Positions 60,840-64,000 of a stretch of DNA of 64,000 bases are shown here, in pieces. The stretch is from Streptomyces albireticuli (GTDB taxonomy: Bacteria > Actinomycetota > Actinomycetes > Streptomycetales > Streptomycetaceae), in contig NZ_CP021744.1 of NCBI RefSeq assembly GCF_002192455.1, positions 2,758,001 to 2,822,000 on the forward strand. The letters are read 5' to 3'. The notes below the pieces were generated by a model. That model did not search any database. It was not told the DNA's origin and saw only the letters and a list, made by a program, of their open reading frames with translations. How positions within the stretch are numbered: the stretch's first letter is position 1; every line of letters starts with the position of its first letter. The translations under genes were made by a program, and so were the position numbers.

Positions 60840-61024
60840 AGTGAGGGCCTAGCGGGAGTGGTGCGAGCAGGACGAGCGGAACGCCCGTCGGGCGCGTACG
60901 GGCGTACGGGCGGCGAGGGGCAGGGCGTGGGGAAGCGCGGTAGGGCGCCGGGGCGCGCGCACCCGGCGGTCACGGGGACGGCACGAGTGCGGGCGGGAAG
61001 GGGTGCCCGGAGGGAGGGGTGGGG

Positions 61025-61888
61025 TCAGCCGCCGGCGCCGGGGACGGGGAACGCGCCCGTGGCCCGGCGGGTGATCTCGCCGTAGATCTCCGGATCGGTC
61101 GTGTACTCGCCGAGCCGGCAGGTCTTGCGGCTGCCGTGGTAGTCGCTGGAACCGGTGGTCAGCAGGGAGAGGTCGGCGGCGAGGCCGCGGAGCCGGGCGC
61201 GGGTGGCGTCGTCGTGGTCCATGTGGTCCACCTCGACGCCGTCCAGACCGGCCGAGGCCAGCTCGGCTATCGCGCTCTCCGAGACGCGGTTGCCGCGCTT
61301 GAGCGCGAGCGGGTGCGCGAGGACGGTGACCCCGCCCGCCGCCTTGACCAGGCGGATCGCGTCGAAGGGGTCGAGCTCGTGCTTCTCGACGTAGGCCCGG
61401 CCGTCACCGGCGAGCCACTCGGACGTGAACGCATCGGAGACCGTGTCGATCACGCCCAGCTCGACCATGGCCGAGGCCACGTGCGGGCGGCCCACGGCGC
61501 CGTCGCCGGCGATCTCCGCGACGCGCTGCCAGGTGACCGGCACGCCGAGCTCGTTGAGCTTGGCGACCATGCCCTGGGCGCGGGGGGTGCGGTCGTCGCG
61601 GACGAGCTCGCGCTCGCGCGCGAGCTCCGGCTCCAGCGGGTCGAAGAGGTAGGCCAGCATGTGCACGCTGAAGCCGTCGGGTCCGCCCAGCCGGCAGGAC
61701 AGCTCGGCGCCCGTGACGAGGGTGAGCCCGGCGGGGAGCGCCGCGACGGCCTCGGCGTGGCCGCCGACGCCGTCGTGATCGGTGAGCGCCACGACGTCCA
61801 GCCCGGCCGCGGCGGCGTTGCGCACCAGCTCGGCGGGGGTGTCCGTGCCGTCCGACGCCGTGGAGTGGGTGTGCAGATCGATGCGCAC
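61025..61888 (-). CDS. PHP-domain phosphoesterase (TrpH type)
   Basis: A 287-residue metal-dependent phosphoesterase. PHP motifs are RIDLHTHSTASDGTDTP (about 2-18), VALTDHDGVGGHAEA, GAELSC, VLAHPLALKRG and a late GSSDYHGSR, giving the full set of His, Asp and Glu ligands. TrpH/RNase AM-type members hydrolyse 3',5'-bisphosphates or act as 5'-3' exonucleases on short RNA. The GTG at 61888 starts right before the motif, as is usual for the family. Confidence 0.92.
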   Translation of the reverse strand: MRIDLHTHSTASDGTDTPAELVRNAAAAGLDVVALTDHDGVGGHAEAVAALPAGLTLVTGAELSCRLGGPDGFSVHMLAYLFDPLEPELARERELVRDDRTPRAQGMVAKLNELGVPVTWQRVAEIAGDGAVGRPHVASAMVELGVIDTVSDAFTSEWLAGDGRAYVEKHELDPFDAIRLVKAAGGVTVLAHPLALKRGNRVSESAIAELASAGLDGVEVDHMDHDDATRARLRGLAADLSLLTTGSSDYHGSRKTCRLGEYTTDPEIYGEITRRATGAFPVPGAGG

Positions 61889-62032
61889 GACAGCCTCCAG
61901 GGTGTGGTCGGGACGGGTGAGGACCGGTTCAGGATAACCGGCGTGCGGGGCCCTTGAGCGGGGGCAGCGGTTCCGGGTGGCTCGGGGGGCAACGCCTGGG
62001 GGGGCGGCACCCGGGAGGCAACCCCCGGAAAT

Positions 62033-62683
62033 TCAGCTCGCTTCCGGTGACAGCAGGCGCGGCGACAGCGCCCCGCAGGGCAGCAGATCGACCTCGGCCC
62101 CCGCGTCCCGCAGATCCGTGAGGACCAGCTCGTCGTACATCAGCAGTCCCGACCGCTCCGGCCACACCACCGCCCACAGCCACAGCCCGCGCGCCTCGCC
62201 CGCGAAGACCGCCCGGTCCTCGGGCGCGCCGTCGACGTGCCACAGCGCGGTGGGGCGGCCCGCGGCGTGCACCTTGGCGTGCGGCGGGCGCTCGACGGAG
62301 ATGTAGGGGCCGGGGTCGGGTCCGTCGACGCCGGCGTAGCGCGCGCCGAGGCCGACGCCCAGTTCCTCGGCGACGAGCAGCAGCTCGCCGGGGCCGCCGA
62401 GCGGGCTCGGGCCCGAGCAGGCGACGGCGGTGGCCCGGCCGCCGCTGCGGTCGTCGCCCGCGCACACCACGCCCGTGAAGAGCCAGCCGACCGGCAGCGG
62501 CCAGGGCATCCACACCGGGACCCGGGCGCGGTTGACCACGACGGCCAGTGCCTCGACGCTCGGCGGGACGACCGGCTGCAAGGGGTGCACAGTGCCGTGC
62601 ACGGAGCACTGCCAGGAGTCGGCGAAGAGACCGGGCGCTCGCACCCGGCCACCGCACTTCGGGCAACTGGGTTCGCCCCTCAT
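62033..62683 (-). CDS. DUF6758-type protein with N-terminal zinc ribbon
   Basis: A 216-residue protein with CPKCGGRVRAPG (about 7-18) and a later SWQCSVHG, giving a CxxC...C-x2-H zinc site. A conserved middle follows (PVWMPWPLPVGWLFTGV, GELLLVAEELGVGLGARYAG). The ATG at 62683 fits family N-termini (MRGEPSCP); a TTG at 62692 has GGAGG only four bases upstream and is possible. It is soluble and of unknown function, and is typical of Streptomyces. Confidence 0.82.
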   Translation of the reverse strand: MRGEPSCPKCGGRVRAPGLFADSWQCSVHGTVHPLQPVVPPSVEALAVVVNRARVPVWMPWPLPVGWLFTGVVCAGDDRSGGRATAVACSGPSPLGGPGELLLVAEELGVGLGARYAGVDGPDPGPYISVERPPHAKVHAAGRPTALWHVDGAPEDRAVFAGEARGLWLWAVVWPERSGLLMYDELVLTDLRDAGAEVDLLPCGALSPRLLSPEAS

Positions 62684-62757
62684 AAGGCCCAACGGTCCTC
62701 CGCGACCGGCGTCGCGTCAAGGACGATCACCCGTCCGGACGCCGACACCGCCGGCCG

Positions 62758-63342
62758 TCATCCCAGGGGCACCCCTGGCCTCAGCGGATCGCGGAGATCG
62801 GTGCCGTGCCGCAGCCACCGCTCCTCCAGCGCCGCCGCGCCCTGGACCCGTTTCCAGGCCGCCTCGTTCGGCGTCATCGGCAGCAGCGGAAGGAAGCGGA
62901 CGGGGTCCATCGGCTCGTCCAGTTCGAGGTCCGGCACCAGGCCGCCGGACTCCGCGACGAGGACGGAGGTGAAGGGCGCGCCGGGCCACAGCGGCTCGCC
63001 GGTGTCCAGCGACGCGCCGGGCGCCACGACGAGCCCCTCCACCTGGGGGGAGGCGGCGAGCACGGCGAGCGGGCGGAGCACCTTGTCGGTGTCGGCGCGG
63101 CCGGCCCGGACGCTGAGGACGAGTTCGGCCCGGGGGCCGCGGAGGGGGTCGGCGACGACGGCCGTGGGGTCGGCCATGGGCTGGGCCGACATACCGAGGG
63201 TGGCGTAGCGCACGACGTCTCCGTCGAGGAAGCGGAGGACCTCCACGCGGTCCGTCCCGAGGAAGGTGACCGCGGCGCGCGCGTCCGGTTCGCCCAGGGC
63301 TGTCCGCAACCGGGCCTCGACAAGAGCGAGAACGTCTGACAT
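62758..63342 (-). CDS. suppressor-of-fused (SUFU) domain protein
   Basis: A 194-residue protein of the bacterial Sufu-like family. The C-terminal stretch MDPVRFLPLLPMTPNEAAW followed by KRVQGAAALEERW is diagnostic. The preceding LVLSVRAGRADTDKVLRPLA and FTSVLVAESGGLVPDLEL belong to the same fold. Bacterial members often act as immunity or toxin-related proteins, or have no known role; no toxin gene is adjacent here. The ATG at 63342 was preferred over an upstream in-frame start inside the intergenic region. Confidence 0.85.
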   Translation of the reverse strand: MSDVLALVEARLRTALGEPDARAAVTFLGTDRVEVLRFLDGDVVRYATLGMSAQPMADPTAVVADPLRGPRAELVLSVRAGRADTDKVLRPLAVLAASPQVEGLVVAPGASLDTGEPLWPGAPFTSVLVAESGGLVPDLELDEPMDPVRFLPLLPMTPNEAAWKRVQGAAALEERWLRHGTDLRDPLRPGVPLG

Positions 63343-63809
63343 GTGGCGAGCATAGAACGCGTATCGAACGGGCAAAGGAGGGTATTGACGCGTCAAGTGG
63401 CTGCTAGCCTTGACCTCTGGTCAGGGAGTTACGTTCGTCCCCCAGCGGGGACCGGCCGGAGGAGGTGGGGCGTCGGTGGATCCTAGTCGACCGTGCAGTA
63501 CCGGCAGTTCTCCCGTCCCTCCGCTCCGGACGCGTTTTCCGTGATCTGACGTCTTCCGTTCGCGGCCATGTCATCGGCCGAGCCCCGGAAGCCTTTTCGC
63601 GCCCGCAGTGCCTGACGGAAGAGCGCCTTCTTCTCGCTTTGTTCCGTGTTCTCTGCGACGTTCTCCGTGAACCGCCGTCAGTCCCCGCACGCCGCGCGAA
63701 GCGCCGCCCGATTCGCGGACGTCCCCCTCTTGCCAGGCGCCACGTCCACGTTCCGGGCAGCGTTGAGTTCGCCCCCGTGACTGACGGCCGGCCCGTGAAG
63801 GAGCCAGCC
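63343..63809 (+). promoter_or_regulatory. 467-base control region and leader of the CorA gene
   Basis: No convincing gene lies here. A plus-strand frame in phase with CorA stays open from GTG 63465, but its codons lack GC3 bias (about 60 percent), so it reads as non-coding leader. TTGACG at 63385-63390 with TAGCCT at 63405-63410 is promoter-like, though the 14-base spacing is short. CCCC-agc-GGGG and other small stems suggest a structured leader. Confidence 0.35.
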
Positions 63810-64000
63810 ATGTCGATGATCCGTGACCTGCGCGCCGCCGTCCGCCCCGCCCTGCGGCGGAGCGCCACCCCTTACCCGTACGACCCCACCCGCGACCGCT
63901 CGAACAGCAGCGCGGTGGTGGACTGCGCGGTCTACCGCGACGGGAAGCGGGTCAACGACCAGGTGGGGCCGGCCGAGGCGATGCGCCGGGTGCGGGCCGA
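63810..64000 (+). CDS. corA: CorA-type magnesium/cobalt transporter, N-terminal part
   Basis: The first 63 residues are visible; the gene runs past the window end. AAGGAG precedes the ATG at 63810. After a basic N-tail (IRDLRAAVRPALRRSATP) the pattern SSAVVDCAVYRDGKR ... AEAMRRVRA matches the start of the cytoplasmic domain in Streptomyces CorA proteins. The membrane helices and the GMN motif that define CorA are outside the window, so the call rests on the N-terminal pattern only. Confidence 0.6.
   Translation, partial: MSMIRDLRAAVRPALRRSATPYPYDPTRDRSNSSAVVDCAVYRDGKRVNDQVGPAEAMRRVRA

Noticed and set aside
63465..63809. N-terminal extension of CorA from GTG 63465
   Set aside because: In phase and open, but about 60 percent GC3 and a ribosome site only one base from the GTG; AAGGAG before 63810 is far better.

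Overview
The window is a chromosomal segment of a Streptomyces-type actinomycete. GC content is high throughout, third codon positions are almost always G or C, GTG/TTG starts are common, and the gene set is typical of the genus: wblC, adnAB, mycoredoxin, TerD/AIM24 proteins and one rare TTA codon. About 50 genes fill nearly all of the sequence. I see no rRNA, tRNA, insertion sequence, prophage or CRISPR array.

Left part (1-26.5 kb). A truncated PDZ/Lon-type membrane protein is followed by moaE, an SDR protein, a DUF2342 metalloprotease, a NUDIX hydrolase, three consecutive AIM24-domain genes (one fused to TerD), a YgjP-type metallopeptidase, an orphan E1/ThiF-like protein and an ABC1 kinase. 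Next comes a stress and DNA-repair block: wblC (the whiB7 homologue) with a clear attenuation leader (promoter, 99-codon upstream ORF, intrinsic terminator), uvrD2, mycoredoxin, nudC, an M20 dipeptidase, adnB, adnA and an alkyltransferase-like gene. The order ylbL - DUF2342 - ABC1 - whiB7 - uvrD2 - mrx - nudC - adnB - adnA - ATL - moeZ - DUF3152 - TetR - DUF3107 - ferritin-like - rhlE is, as I recall it, also the order in Mycobacterium tuberculosis (about Rv3194c to Rv3211), so this is an old actinobacterial backbone with lineage-specific insertions.

Middle part (26.6-48.2 kb) holds most of the insertions. It contains a polytopic protein combining a degenerate kinase-like domain with a flippase-like membrane domain, a dispersed inverted repeat, and a molybdate operon (MerR/TOBE regulator, modA, fused modBC with a one-base frameshift and a nested palindrome in the linker). 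A secreted S33 peptidase, a membrane-anchored protein with a TTA codon, and moeZ with a solitary I-E CRISPR-like repeat in its leader follow. Then come a four-gene overlapping operon (PelF-like glycosyltransferase, membrane protein, epimerase, spherulin-4/GH135-like protein) that looks like an exopolysaccharide system, and a four-gene peptide ABC transporter operon headed by a probable leaderless 30-residue peptide and a strong palindrome.

Right part (48.3-64 kb). The backbone resumes with a DUF3152 protease, alpha/beta hydrolases, a TetR regulator, DUF3107, a ferritin-like protein and a DEAD-box helicase that appears to start at CTG and carries a long histone-H1-like repeat tail. A VOC protein, a NYN nuclease, a 50-residue conserved-looking protein, MarC, PHP phosphoesterase, DUF6758, a Sufu-domain protein and the start of a CorA transporter complete it. 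Many convergent pairs are separated by near-perfect hairpins, and many operon genes overlap by ATGA or GTGA, indicating translational coupling.
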